NCBI GenBank assembly: GCA_018666155.1
Contig: JABJAH010000038.1
Span: 1 to 50,959, forward strand
Reading direction: 5' to 3'
Origin: Rhodospirillaceae bacterium
Lineage (GTDB): Bacteria; Pseudomonadota; Alphaproteobacteria; Rhodospirillales; Rhodospirillaceae
Length of the DNA stretch: 50,959 nucleotides
The position numbers were made by a program, and so were the translations under genes. The notes beneath the pieces are model-generated. The model saw nothing but the letters and a program-made list of their open reading frames with translations, had not been told where the DNA came from and searched no databases. Every line of letters starts with the position of its first letter. Positions within the stretch are counted from its first letter, which is position 1. Shown piece by piece: positions 25,745-34,378 of this stretch.

Positions 25745-26311
25745 ATGAGTGAGACGTCAGATATAGACTTTGGCCCGCTAAAGGGATTGATTGGTGTGTG
25801 GCGGGGCGAAGAGGGCGTCGACATCGCGCCGGACCCTGACGGTAAAGAAACCAATCCATTTTTTGAGGAAATCACCTTCTCAGTGGTTGGAGGGGTAACA
25901 AATGCGGAGTCTCAGAACCTGGCCGCGATTCATTATCATCAAATCGTGACACGGAAATCGGACGGGAAAGTTTTTCACAACGAGACGGGCTATTGGATGT
26001 GGGATGCAGAGGCGAATACCGTCATGCATTCCCTAACCATACCTCGCGGCGTATGTCTCCTTGCTGGCGGCACCTACAACGGGGAAGTCGATAGAGACGG
26101 CCGTGTGATAATTGAAGTTTCAGCGACGATGGATGACGAAAAGTGGAAGATTATCCAATCACCGTTCATGCTCGAAAAAGCGCGCACCACGGAGTTCCGA
26201 CATAAGGTCATTGTTGGGGACGGTAGGTTGACATACGCGGAGACTATGATGGTTGATATATACGGAAAGATTTTCGAGCATACCGACCAAAACGAGCTGA
26301 CGCTTGTCTAA
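25745..26311 (+). CDS. Haem-binding beta-barrel protein (nitrobindin-like, DUF1794/FABP family)
   Basis: A 188-residue cytosolic protein. GLIGVWRGEEGVD at the N terminus, FFEEITF, HNETGYWMWD and the closing EHTDQNELTLV fit the ten-stranded nitrobindin/THAP4-type barrel. The C-terminal His in FEHTDQNEL sits where haem-binding members place the axial ligand. RGVCLLAGGTYNG matches the conserved Pro-x-Gly turn region. Known relatives bind ferric haem and react with NO, peroxynitrite or fatty-acid-like ligands; which applies here is unknown. GAGGTCGGA lies 5' of the ATG. It follows the beta-propeller gene on the same strand and precedes the GST gene. Confidence 0.82.
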   Translation: MSETSDIDFGPLKGLIGVWRGEEGVDIAPDPDGKETNPFFEEITFSVVGGVTNAESQNLAAIHYHQIVTRKSDGKVFHNETGYWMWDAEANTVMHSLTIPRGVCLLAGGTYNGEVDRDGRVIIEVSATMDDEKWKIIQSPFMLEKARTTEFRHKVIVGDGRLTYAETMMVDIYGKIFEHTDQNELTLV

Positions 26312-26349
26312 GTGCAGTTGCGGTGTGTTGCGCCAACGGGGCTTCAGCT

Positions 26350-27132
26350 ATGACGATGAAATTATTTTACTCCCCGACTCATAATTTCATCCATAAGTCC
26401 GTTGTTGTGGCCGAAGAGGTGGGTGTTTGGGGTCAGATTGAGGAAGTGCCGGTTTATCCGCGCGAGCTTGGCTACTCAATTGCGGCCATTAACCCGTTGG
26501 CGAAAGTGCCGACGCTCGCGCTTGAAGACGGCACGGTTCTCTTCGGCAGCCAAACAGTCACCGAATACCTGGATTCAATCAGCGTCAACGGCGTTCGGGT
26601 TTATCCCGCACCCGGCGTTGAGCGATGGGATGCTTTGACGAGACTGTCGCGGGCCGATCTCTTCTTTGATATCGTCACCCGGATCATTCACGAGCGGCTG
26701 TTGGATCACCCCGGCGAACACATAGTGGCTTGGCACTGGCCAAAGTTGATGCGTGCACTCGACGAAATGGAGCGGGATGCCAGCCGCGTCGCCGCATTCG
26801 ACATCGGCCAAATCGGAACCCTGCAAGCTCTAACTTTTTTCGAGCGTCAGGTTGAAATCGGATTGCCATCACCGGCGCCGACCCATTTCAATTGGCGTGA
26901 AGGCCACCCAGATCTCACAGGTTGGTTTGAACGGGCCATCCAACGTCGTTCAGTTGCCGATCACTTCAAAAAACCGTTTGACGGTGCTGATAGCCCCGAG
27001 TTTTGCCAGGCAAAAATTGCTGAAGTCCTGGGCGCGCAGAGTAACGAGCAGGCGCCGGATTCGTCCGCGCTACCGACCCCTGATTTCGTTGCGCCGGCTT
27101 CGGCCTCACCTGGTCGCGCTTCGCAACACTAG
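26350..27132 (+). CDS. Glutathione S-transferase family protein
   Basis: About 260 residues starting at ATG 26350 or 26356; the longer frame from 26323 adds only MCCANGASA. It has a thioredoxin-fold N-terminal domain (MKLFYSPTHNFIHKSVVVAEEV), the glutathione-binding NPLAKVPTLALEDG with the cis-Pro, and LFGSQTVTEYLDSI where Ser-Gln contacts the gamma-glutamyl group. An all-helical C-terminal domain follows. The last 30 residues are Pro/Ala/Ser-rich and look disordered, which is unusual for the family. GSTs in catabolic clusters often perform dehalogenation, ether cleavage or isomerisation, which fits the neighbouring oxidoreductases, but the substrate is unknown. Confidence 0.9.
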   Translation: MTMKLFYSPTHNFIHKSVVVAEEVGVWGQIEEVPVYPRELGYSIAAINPLAKVPTLALEDGTVLFGSQTVTEYLDSISVNGVRVYPAPGVERWDALTRLSRADLFFDIVTRIIHERLLDHPGEHIVAWHWPKLMRALDEMERDASRVAAFDIGQIGTLQALTFFERQVEIGLPSPAPTHFNWREGHPDLTGWFERAIQRRSVADHFKKPFDGADSPEFCQAKIAEVLGAQSNEQAPDSSALPTPDFVAPASASPGRASQH

Positions 27133-27193
27133 GCCCTGTCATCTCCTGAGCGCATGCTATAGTTGGCCTTGATAGGCAGACCAAAGGGATTCC

Positions 27194-28711
27194 ATGTCAG
27201 ATCGATTAACGCGTTGCCATGTCGCCGCTTGGCTTTTGATGGCCGGCATTTTTCTGCCGTTTGTATCGCCCCAGGCGGAGACGACGCTTCGCGTTGGCAT
27301 TACCAGCTTCTCGACCTCACGGGGCAATCCGTTTGGCACCACTAGCGGCTTGCCGCCGCTCTACACTTATGCCGCCTTTTTTGAAGGCCTGACCCGGGTC
27401 AACAATAACGCTGAACCCATACCGATGCTTGCCGAGCGTTGGGAGCCGGAAAGCGAAACGGCATGGTTGTTTTACCTCCGACCCGGCGCCGTGTTTTCTA
27501 ACGGTGAGCCGGTCGATGCGGAGGCTGTCGCTGCGACGTATGCGATCATGCAAACGGATATTGGTAAGACTTATCCAGTGACTCGAGAATTGGCGGGCAT
27601 CGTCGCTGTCGAGGTCGTGGATGACACGACCGTGCGCATTAAAACATCTGCGCCTGATGCGCTTCTTCCCCACAAGGTCGCGGCGCTGAAAATCGTGCCG
27701 CCGCGCTATTGGGCGGATGTTGGTGTCGATGAATTCGCGGCGGCTCCCATTGGATCTGGGCCGTTTATGATCACGGACTCTTCGCCGGCGCGCATGAAAC
27801 TTGTACGCTCTCCGACCGCTTGGCGTCAGCCCATCGTCGACAACCTCGAGTTTACGGCAGCGGCGGAGCCGGTTGCTAGGGTGCAGGGCGTGCTGTCTGG
27901 CCAATTGCACATCGGCGTGCAGCTTGGACCCGATGAAATTCCACTCGTTGAGGCCGCAGGCCACAAAATGCTGATCAGCGTTGACCCCAGTATGCAAGTG
28001 CTGGCCTTCATCACTGTGAAGGAGTCGCCCCTGCAAGACATTCGTGTTCGCCGTGCATTGAATTATGCGGTTAACCGAGATGGTATTGCCCAGGGCCTTC
28101 TCGGTGGCTACGCAAAAATGGCGACGCAAACGACACCGAGTTTTGCCTTTGGGTGGAACCCAGATATCGAGCCGTGGCCCTATGATCCGGAGCGGGCGAA
28201 AGCCATGCTTGCCGAAGCGGGTTATCCGGACGGTTTTTCCTTTTCGGCAGAAATTCTATTGGGTAGCGCCTCATACTCGCCGCAAGTCTATCAACAAGTG
28301 GCTGCTGACCTCGCCCGGATCGGTGTAACTTTGTCGCTCCGCCAAATACCAGCCAGTCAATACGCGCGTGGTGTCTATCAGGGTAAATGGGCCGGTGAGG
28401 CGATAGGTATTGATTATGGTGTGAACCCATCTTTGGATGCGCTGACGCCAATGGTCCGGCATTCCTGCTTATGGATTACGCCTTGGTTTTGCGACCCCTC
28501 AGTTCCGCCAATGATCGCGAAGGCTGAGGCGGCTTTTGATTTGGAAGAGCGCCGTATTCTGACCCAAGAGGTCATGGCGCATCAGCTGAGTCTGGCTCCA
28601 GCCATCCTACTCTATGAAACGACGCGGTTCGACGCGGTCAGCAGTAGTGTTCAAGGTTATGAAATTGCCGTGGGGCATATCAGCTACGATAAGATCAGCA
28701 TTGATGACTAG
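27194..28711 (+). CDS. Family 5 extracellular solute-binding protein (peptide/nickel ABC type)
   Basis: A 505-residue periplasmic protein with a Sec signal (cut near PQA-ET). SBP_bac_5 features: YTYAAFFEGLTRVNNNAEPIP, WLFYLRPGAVFSNGEPVDAE, GSGPFMITDS, DIRVRRALNYAVNRDGIAQGLLGG, and PYDPERAKAMLAEAGYPDGF. These proteins deliver oligopeptides, opines or other bulky solutes to an ABC importer. No permease (DppB/C-type) or ATPase gene follows: the next gene is a flavoprotein. It is thus an orphan receptor that may borrow a transporter encoded elsewhere. It lies 61 nt after the GST gene on the same strand. Confidence 0.94.
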   Translation: MSDRLTRCHVAAWLLMAGIFLPFVSPQAETTLRVGITSFSTSRGNPFGTTSGLPPLYTYAAFFEGLTRVNNNAEPIPMLAERWEPESETAWLFYLRPGAVFSNGEPVDAEAVAATYAIMQTDIGKTYPVTRELAGIVAVEVVDDTTVRIKTSAPDALLPHKVAALKIVPPRYWADVGVDEFAAAPIGSGPFMITDSSPARMKLVRSPTAWRQPIVDNLEFTAAAEPVARVQGVLSGQLHIGVQLGPDEIPLVEAAGHKMLISVDPSMQVLAFITVKESPLQDIRVRRALNYAVNRDGIAQGLLGGYAKMATQTTPSFAFGWNPDIEPWPYDPERAKAMLAEAGYPDGFSFSAEILLGSASYSPQVYQQVAADLARIGVTLSLRQIPASQYARGVYQGKWAGEAIGIDYGVNPSLDALTPMVRHSCLWITPWFCDPSVPPMIAKAEAAFDLEERRILTQEVMAHQLSLAPAILLYETTRFDAVSSSVQGYEIAVGHISYDKISIDD

Positions 28712-28750
28712 AGCCCTCAACGACGGCGCAGCATAGGTACAGGTTCGAGG

Positions 28751-30142
28751 ATGAGTGTTTTAAGTCCCGATAAAGCGAATTTAGCAGGTGAAGTGGACGT
28801 CCTCGTTATTGGGGCCGGAGGATGTGGCCTGACCGCTGCTTTGTCGGCAAACGAGGCCGGAGCCGACGTTCTTGTCCTTGAGCGCGACTCCTCGGCGCTT
28901 GGTACGACCGCAATGTCGACGGGCTTAATTCCCGGCGCGGGCAGTCGGTTCCAAAAGGAAAAAGGCATCGAGGATTCAGCTGACCTTTTTACAACCGATC
29001 TCATACATAAAACGAAAGACCAGACAGATCCCGAGATGGCCGCGCATATGGCTGCGGTTTCTGCGCCAACAGTGGAATGGCTGACCGACACTTGTGGCGT
29101 ACCGCTGTCCCTGGTCGATTCATTCGACTACCCCGGTCACAGCGTTCGGCGCATGCACGGGACGCCCAATCGCACCGGGTCCGAATTGATGGGCGCGCTG
29201 CACGACGCCATGGCCCGCAACAGTTTGGATGTCGTGCTTGAAGCCCCGGTCACCGATCTTTTTGCGGATGATGCAGGCCATGTTCATGGTGTGCGGATCA
29301 CGCGTCCGGATGGCACGATTGAAGACCTTGGCTGCAAGGCTCTCATTCTCGCTTGCTGCGGCTTTGCCGGTAGTCGTGAAATGCTTGAGGAATACATTCC
29401 CGAGATTGTCGCGGCGGAATTCTTCGGCCACCCAGGTAATAAAGGCGATGCCATCCGGTGGGGCAGGGAGATCGGTGCGGCTGTGGGCGACATTCATGCA
29501 TACCAAGGGCATGGCGGGTTGGCCTATGGCCAGGGTGTGCCGATCCTCTGGGCTCATATCATGGAGGGTGGGTTTCAAGTCAACGCCGACGGCAAACGGT
29601 TCTCAAACGAGGCCAAGGGGTACTCCGAGCAGGCCGTTGAGATTGTCGCGCAGCCCGAGCATTTCGCCTGGAGCATTTACGACGCTCGCTGTCACGACGT
29701 TATGAAAGAGTTTGATGACTATCATGATGCGTTAAAAGCGAACTGCATCCGTAAGGCCGACAGTCTTGATGATCTCGTCACCATTACAAAACTTCCTGCC
29801 GCGTTGAGTGGTACCGTTGCCGATGTCGAAGCTATGACTCGCGGCGAGAAAGAAGACGCTTTCGGCCGAGATTTCACCGGCCATCCGGTTCTCACCGCGC
29901 CGTACTATGCGGTGAAGGTGAGTGCCGCCTTGTTCCATACTCAAGGCGGTCTCGTCGTCGATAACAACGGTCAGGTGAAACGCGAAGACGGCTCCTTGCT
30001 GCCCAATTTGTTCGCCGGGGGCGGCGCGGCGCGGGGGATTTCCGGGCCGTCGTCCTGGGGCTACATGGCTGGGAATGGTCTGCTCACGGCGACGGCCTTT
30101 GGTTGGCTTTCCGGCATCGCTGCTGCCAAGGCTGTTCGTTAG
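28751..30142 (+). CDS. FAD-dependent oxidoreductase (fumarate reductase/ketosteroid dehydrogenase-like)
   Basis: A 463-residue flavoprotein. The dinucleotide-binding motif VLVIGAGGCGLTAALSANEAG (GxGxxG at 21-26) ends in the acidic LVLERD. Then come TAMSTGLIPGAG, ILACCGFAGSREMLEEYIP, HIMEGGFQVNADGKRFSNE and the closing GGLVVDNNGQVKR plus NLFAGGGAARGISGPSSWGYMAGNGLL. This order is that of the fumarate reductase/succinate dehydrogenase flavoprotein and 3-ketosteroid dehydrogenase group. No Tat or Sec signal is present, so it is probably cytosolic and reduces or desaturates a C-C bond. It is followed after 68 nt by the MFS-SDR-Gfo/Idh chain, with which it probably forms one pathway. Confidence 0.93.
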   Translation: MSVLSPDKANLAGEVDVLVIGAGGCGLTAALSANEAGADVLVLERDSSALGTTAMSTGLIPGAGSRFQKEKGIEDSADLFTTDLIHKTKDQTDPEMAAHMAAVSAPTVEWLTDTCGVPLSLVDSFDYPGHSVRRMHGTPNRTGSELMGALHDAMARNSLDVVLEAPVTDLFADDAGHVHGVRITRPDGTIEDLGCKALILACCGFAGSREMLEEYIPEIVAAEFFGHPGNKGDAIRWGREIGAAVGDIHAYQGHGGLAYGQGVPILWAHIMEGGFQVNADGKRFSNEAKGYSEQAVEIVAQPEHFAWSIYDARCHDVMKEFDDYHDALKANCIRKADSLDDLVTITKLPAALSGTVADVEAMTRGEKEDAFGRDFTGHPVLTAPYYAVKVSAALFHTQGGLVVDNNGQVKREDGSLLPNLFAGGGAARGISGPSSWGYMAGNGLLTATAFGWLSGIAAAKAVR

Positions 30143-30210
30143 CCCGCTAGCTGCTAAAGTAGTTAATATCGCCGCTGTTGTTGCGCACGAATCGGCTGGG
30201 GGCCGCTTAA

Positions 30211-31443
30211 ATGTCATCTGAATCATCTCAATTCGCTAGGGAATTTCGTGCCGGATGGCAGCCCTTGTTGGGCGCCATCGTCGGCGTTGGGGCCGGTTTG
30301 ACTGGGATCGTATTTTACACCCACGGGGTGTTTGTTGTTCCGCTCACCCAGGAATTTGGCTGGAGCCGCGGCGCGACCCAGTTTGCTTTTTCCTTTGTCA
30401 TGATCAGCGCTGCGTTGACCGGGCCGTTTATCGGGTCTCTGACAGATAAATACGGGGCGAGAAAGCTCGCTTTGTTTTCGATGTTTGCACTGAGCTTTGC
30501 GTTTGCCGCTTTGTCGCTGACGACCGACCAAATATGGACGTATTACGCCCTGTGGATTTTTATGGCCGTCGTAGCCGCGGGAACGTTTCCAGTCACCTGG
30601 ACACGCGGTGTCATTACCTGGTTCGACGGTAACCGTGGCCTTGCCCTTGGGTTAACCATGATGGGGACGGGTCTGGTCGCCGCGACTGGCCCTTTGTACG
30701 CGGCTTGGTTGATCCAAACCTTTGGCTGGCGAGAGGCCTATCAGGTCATTGGCGCAACGCTGCTGATCTTTGCCTGTCCAATCGCTTATTTCTGTTTCCG
30801 TGAACGGGAGGTCACCGTCGTGGCTGACCGAACACCGCCGAATAAGCTGGGTTTTGAGCCAAAAGAAGCCTTCTTCAGCTATCAATTTTGGGCCATGGGG
30901 ATCGCGTTGTTGTTCATCTGTTACGGCGTTGGTGGTTTGATCTCTAACCTCGTGCCCATGCTCATGGACAAGGGGTTCGCATCCACGGAAGCTGCGTCAT
31001 ATGCGGGGCTGGTCGGCACCATGGTCATTGTCGGGAGATTGGTCGTTGGCTATCTGATCGACCGTGTTTGGGCCCCAAAGATTGCCTGCATTTTTCTCAT
31101 TTTGCCGAGTGTGTCGTGTCTGCTTATGGCACAAGATGTTCTAAGCCCCGTGAGTATTACGGTCGCCGCTCTCGCGGTTGGTCTGGCTGCTGGTGCTGAA
31201 CTCGATATCATCGCGTATATGACTAGTCGCTACTTTGGCATGAAGCACTACGGCAAATTGTACGGTGGTCAGTTCGTCTTCTTCGCCGTCGGTTCTGGAG
31301 CGGCTCCCGCATTGTTTGGCTGGTCTTATGATGTGAGCGGCAGTTACGAAATCATTCTCTATTCGACCGCCGTGCTATTCGTGATCGGTGCGTTGCTCAT
31401 GCTGACCATGGGACCATACCCGGTATTCAAGGAGCAAGAGTGA
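30211..31443 (+). CDS. MFS transporter (monocarboxylate/oxalate-type)
   Basis: A 410-residue inner-membrane protein with 12 hydrophobic segments. FYTHGVFVVPLTQEFGWSRG and GSLTDKYGARKLAL are MCT/OxlT-branch signatures, as in the paralogue at 19830-21053. It probably imports a carboxylate substrate of the downstream dehydrogenases. Its TGA (31441-31443) overlaps the GTG start of the SDR gene, the first of two consecutive GTGA overlaps, indicating tight co-expression of importer and enzymes. Confidence 0.93.
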   Translation: MSSESSQFAREFRAGWQPLLGAIVGVGAGLTGIVFYTHGVFVVPLTQEFGWSRGATQFAFSFVMISAALTGPFIGSLTDKYGARKLALFSMFALSFAFAALSLTTDQIWTYYALWIFMAVVAAGTFPVTWTRGVITWFDGNRGLALGLTMMGTGLVAATGPLYAAWLIQTFGWREAYQVIGATLLIFACPIAYFCFREREVTVVADRTPPNKLGFEPKEAFFSYQFWAMGIALLFICYGVGGLISNLVPMLMDKGFASTEAASYAGLVGTMVIVGRLVVGYLIDRVWAPKIACIFLILPSVSCLLMAQDVLSPVSITVAALAVGLAAGAELDIIAYMTSRYFGMKHYGKLYGGQFVFFAVGSGAAPALFGWSYDVSGSYEIILYSTAVLFVIGALLMLTMGPYPVFKEQE

Positions 31444-32153
31444 GCGGGGCCTTCGCTGAAAAACTAGCCGTTGTCACCGGCGGGGCGTCGGGCATTGGTG
31501 CGGCTTGTGCGGAGCATCTGCGCGCTCAAGGGGCGACGGTCGTTATCGGCGACATTCAGGTCGGTTCTGAATCAATAGAATACCTAGACGTCACCAACCG
31601 AGAGTCAGTCGTCGGGTTCTTTGGCTCTCTTGATCGCGCCCCCGATATCTTAATTACCTGTGCGGGCGGCGCTGCACGAGCTGATGCGCTGGACGTTGAC
31701 GACGCTGTTATGGACGCTGCGATGTCACTTAATTTCGGCGGCTTTTGGCGATGCGCCCAAGAGGCGGCTCGTCGTGCGGTCGCTGCTGCACAACCCCTCG
31801 CAATTGTTCACGTCGGCTCCAGCCTTCACCGTGGCCCAGCGCCTGATCTGTCTCATTTTGCTGCGGCGAAAGCGGCCAGCATGACGATGGTGCGCTGTCT
31901 TGCCCAGGAGCTTGCGCCGAACGACATTCGCGTCAACGCGGTGATTCCTGGCCCGATAGAAACCCAGGCGACCAAACCCGTGTGGGATGCCCAGCCTCAC
32001 ATACGCGCCGCTTTGCGTGATGCACTGCCGCTCGGGAGCATTGGAACTCCCGATGATGTTGTTCCAGCCATCTTGTTTTTGGCATCGTCGGATGCGGCGT
32101 GGACCACAGGCACGATCCTGACCATAGATGGCGGGTTGGACGTCGCGTCGTGA
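31440..32153 (+). CDS. SDR-family oxidoreductase with catalytic Tyr replaced by Phe
   Basis: 237 residues from a GTG at 31440. It is a classical short-chain dehydrogenase fold: cofactor loop TGGASGIG (13-20), Asp38 after the second strand (prefers NAD), TCAGGAA in place of NNAG, Asn98, and Ser127/Ser128 in HVGSSLHRG. The active-site YxxxK reads Phe140-Ala-Ala-Ala-Lys144 (codon ttt at 31857-31859), so the proton-donating Tyr is missing. The C-terminal NAVIPGPIETQ and TTGTILTIDGGLDVAS are typical. Without Tyr, normal alcohol oxidation is unlikely; it may bind, or catalyse a different step. The gene overlaps its neighbours by 4 nt at both ends. Confidence 0.92.
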   Translation: MSGAFAEKLAVVTGGASGIGAACAEHLRAQGATVVIGDIQVGSESIEYLDVTNRESVVGFFGSLDRAPDILITCAGGAARADALDVDDAVMDAAMSLNFGGFWRCAQEAARRAVAAAQPLAIVHVGSSLHRGPAPDLSHFAAAKAASMTMVRCLAQELAPNDIRVNAVIPGPIETQATKPVWDAQPHIRAALRDALPLGSIGTPDDVVPAILFLASSDAAWTTGTILTIDGGLDVAS

Positions 32154-33073
32154 TTCGGTGGTTGGTAGCGGGCGCGGGACAAGCAGGCCGCTGTCATATT
32201 GCAGCAATTGATAAGACCGATGGTGCCGTTCTCGCAGGTATCGTTGACCCTGGCATCATCGCCGATGCCTCAGTGCCCGTTTACGCTGATCTATTAGCGG
32301 CGTTAACGGACGCTGAAGCCGACGCCATCGTCATCGCAGCACCAAACGATACCCAAGCGGGGCTGGTTCAGATGGCTCTGGACTCTGGTCTTCCCGTGCT
32401 TTGTGAGAAGCCGGTTGGCAAAACGTATGTTGAGGCTGAGGCGCTGAACGCACAGGCTAACGAACTCGATGTGCCGCTTGGTGTTGTTCTCAATCAACGG
32501 GCGCAAATCCACAGCCGTTGGATACAGGAGCTCATTGAGAGTGGGGCTTTGTTGCCGCGCACAGTGACGTTCACAGGCGATTTAGCCAAATTGCAGGGGT
32601 GGCACGCTGACCCTGCTCGATCGGGCGGCGGTGTGCTGCGGACCATAGGGTTGCATTATATTGATCTGCTTCTCTGGTGGTTTGGTCCGCCATCGGACGT
32701 GCAGGCCTCGCTTACGGGCGCTCATCAGGAAGATTGCATCGACGTCGCCCTCGGGTTCTCGTCCGGCTGTAGGGCCCAGATCAAATTAGATGCTGTGAAA
32801 GAACGCGCTACGGGGCCGGTGCGTTGCGTGATTGAAGGTGACGGCACCACCGTTGAGTTGATCGGCCATTCTATTACGGCTGTTGAGGGCTTGCCCGAAC
32901 CACCCCAACCGGAGCCGTTAGATACTGATCTTTTTTTCGGTCCGGGGCATCTCACAGTCATCGCAGAAGCGACCGCGGCGCTTGAGAATGGACGACGCTT
33001 TCCATTGCCGGTCACTGAGGTCTTTCCAGCCCTCGCCGTGGTTGATGAGATTTATAATAAAGAACGCCGTTAG
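32150..33073 (+). CDS. Gfo/Idh/MocA family oxidoreductase
   Basis: 307 residues from a GTG at 32150 that overlaps the SDR stop (GTGA); the frame is open further upstream but inside the SDR gene. The Rossmann motif is VAGAGQAGRCHIAAI (6-20, GxGxxG). The family Glu-Lys-Pro appears as CEKPVGKTYVEAEAL. The C-terminal domain begins GGGVLRTIGLHYIDLLLWWFG, where His of GxHxxD-type motifs assists catalysis. Such enzymes oxidise or reduce sugars, inositols or related polyols with NAD(P). It closes the operon that starts at 24048 or within it. Confidence 0.92.
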   Translation: MIRWLVAGAGQAGRCHIAAIDKTDGAVLAGIVDPGIIADASVPVYADLLAALTDAEADAIVIAAPNDTQAGLVQMALDSGLPVLCEKPVGKTYVEAEALNAQANELDVPLGVVLNQRAQIHSRWIQELIESGALLPRTVTFTGDLAKLQGWHADPARSGGGVLRTIGLHYIDLLLWWFGPPSDVQASLTGAHQEDCIDVALGFSSGCRAQIKLDAVKERATGPVRCVIEGDGTTVELIGHSITAVEGLPEPPQPEPLDTDLFFGPGHLTVIAEATAALENGRRFPLPVTEVFPALAVVDEIYNKERR

Positions 33074-33092
33074 GTTAGGCTTTGGGTGAGAC

Positions 33093-34061
33093 TTATTTTG
33101 TTTCAAACGCAAACATTGTTTCCGTTTTTCCCGCCTTCACCAAGCCGTCGAGATGTGCCTTCGCTGATACCGATCCACGGACAACGTAGTCAATGAAGGC
33201 GAGGGTTGCCGCATTTAGCGTGGCCAACTGTTCCGGCATATGGGCGGACCCAACGTCGCCACAAATCAGGCCACCGAAGCGGTGATCAGCACCCTCCACG
33301 ACGGCGAGATATTTTTCACCGGGTAGGGCATCGACGTAGGTGTCCGTGTGGACCTCCCAGGTCGGCATCATGGGCGGGATGAAATCTTCCGTGCCCGTGG
33401 TTACGATCATTGGCAGAGCGATAGTTTTAGCTGAGTTCTCATCAATAAAGCCTGGCATCCGGCCTGGCGGCGAGACTGCAACCACGGCTTTGATGCGGGA
33501 GTCCGGTTCGTGGACCAGCGCATTAGGTTCAGCGCGCGAGAAGGTTTTCGCGCCGCCCGAGGATTGAGCCGTCAAACCGCCGTAGGAGTGTCCGGCCGCG
33601 ATGATCGTTGATAGGTCGAGCGTGCCAGAGATTTCAGGGATCGCGGCGTTGATCTGATCGAGGAGGTCGAGACTCCGTTCCATATCTCGGCGTCGTTGTT
33701 CCCAAACCACATGCTGAGGATAGACGTCAGCCTTTGATCCCGGTTCAGCATCGAGGTGGCTGGGTTGAATAACCGTGTAGCCATGGCTCGCCCAATGACC
33801 GACGAGAGGGTCATTGCCAGCAAGTTCGCAGCGAAAGCCGTGAGAAAATACAATGACCGGAGACGCCTTTGCGCCGACGGGTCTTGTCACTTGAACCACA
33901 AAGGGTTCAGGACGTTCGGACGCCTCAAGAGTTAGGTTACGGGTGTAGGCGACCGCGTACGGTCCGGCTTCACCGGTGTAAATGTCAGAGTCCGCCCGCG
34001 TGCTGCTCGCGGACGCCAATATAACGATTGCGGAGAAGGCGACTAGGAAACGCGGCATCAT
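33093..34061 (-). CDS. Secreted alpha/beta-hydrolase (dienelactone hydrolase/PAF-acetylhydrolase-like)
   Basis: 322 residues from ATG 34061 (the frame extends to a TTG at 34076 overlapping the next gene). The signal peptide is MMPRFLVAFSAIVILASASS. Core motifs are VIVFSHGFRCEL (oxyanion hole), AAGHSYGG with Ser159, VTTGTEDFIPP for the acid, and EGADHRFGGLI for the His, so the triad appears complete. It resembles chlorophyllase, cutinase-like and PAF-acetylhydrolase-like esterases. A periplasmic esterase acting on a medium-sized ester is the likely role. It lies just downstream of a small membrane protein gene and is convergent with the Gfo/Idh gene. Confidence 0.88.
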   Translation of the reverse strand: MMPRFLVAFSAIVILASASSTRADSDIYTGEAGPYAVAYTRNLTLEASERPEPFVVQVTRPVGAKASPVIVFSHGFRCELAGNDPLVGHWASHGYTVIQPSHLDAEPGSKADVYPQHVVWEQRRRDMERSLDLLDQINAAIPEISGTLDLSTIIAAGHSYGGLTAQSSGGAKTFSRAEPNALVHEPDSRIKAVVAVSPPGRMPGFIDENSAKTIALPMIVTTGTEDFIPPMMPTWEVHTDTYVDALPGEKYLAVVEGADHRFGGLICGDVGSAHMPEQLATLNAATLAFIDYVVRGSVSAKAHLDGLVKAGKTETMFAFETK

Positions 34062-34065
34062 ACTT

Positions 34066-34263
34066 TTATGCGGCAACAGCGCGGGGGCCGAAGACGCCTT
34101 TATAAATCCAGGCCAGGCTGAGCCAGACTGGAATGGCCAGCACCACCGCCAGAATCAAACCGGTCGACGCAAATACGGTGGATGCAAGAACAACGGCGAT
34201 AATTAGGAAAAGAATGTCCGCCAAGAAACGACCGAATCCTTTAATAAATTTCAATATCCACAT
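34066..34263 (-). CDS. Small two-helix membrane protein
   Basis: 65 residues from ATG 34263 (TTAGGTGA upstream; the longer frame would start with TTG). An amphipathic N terminus (MWILKFIKGFGRFLADI) precedes two hydrophobic helices with a short Ala/Val-rich hairpin, and the end is GVFGPRAVAA. No family is recognised. It lies 4 nt upstream of the secreted esterase gene on the same strand and probably shares its promoter. Confidence 0.65.
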   Translation of the reverse strand: MWILKFIKGFGRFLADILFLIIAVVLASTVFASTGLILAVVLAIPVWLSLAWIYKGVFGPRAVAA

Positions 34264-34284
34264 GGCTCTGATTTCACCTAATTG

Positions 34285-34301
34285 GTCAGTGGGCAACTGA
34301 C
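34285..34301. promoter_or_regulatory. Inverted repeat between divergent genes, candidate operator
   Basis: GTCAGT (34285-34290) and ACTGAC (34296-34301) form a perfect 6-bp dyad with a 5-nt centre. It lies 21 nt before the small membrane protein start and 77 nt before the alpha/beta-hydrolase start, so it could serve both divergent promoters. Confidence 0.35.
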
Positions 34302-34378
34302 TCCTATCTGGCGGGTTTTCGTTCGAGATGCAAGGCGGATAAGGTGTTCACTACAACCCCTTTCAGCGGAGTATTGAG

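Noticed and set aside
27317..28129. 270-codon open frame antisense to the binding-protein gene
   Set aside because: It is rich in Arg and His with no recognisable fold, and lies inside a clear SBP_bac_5 gene.
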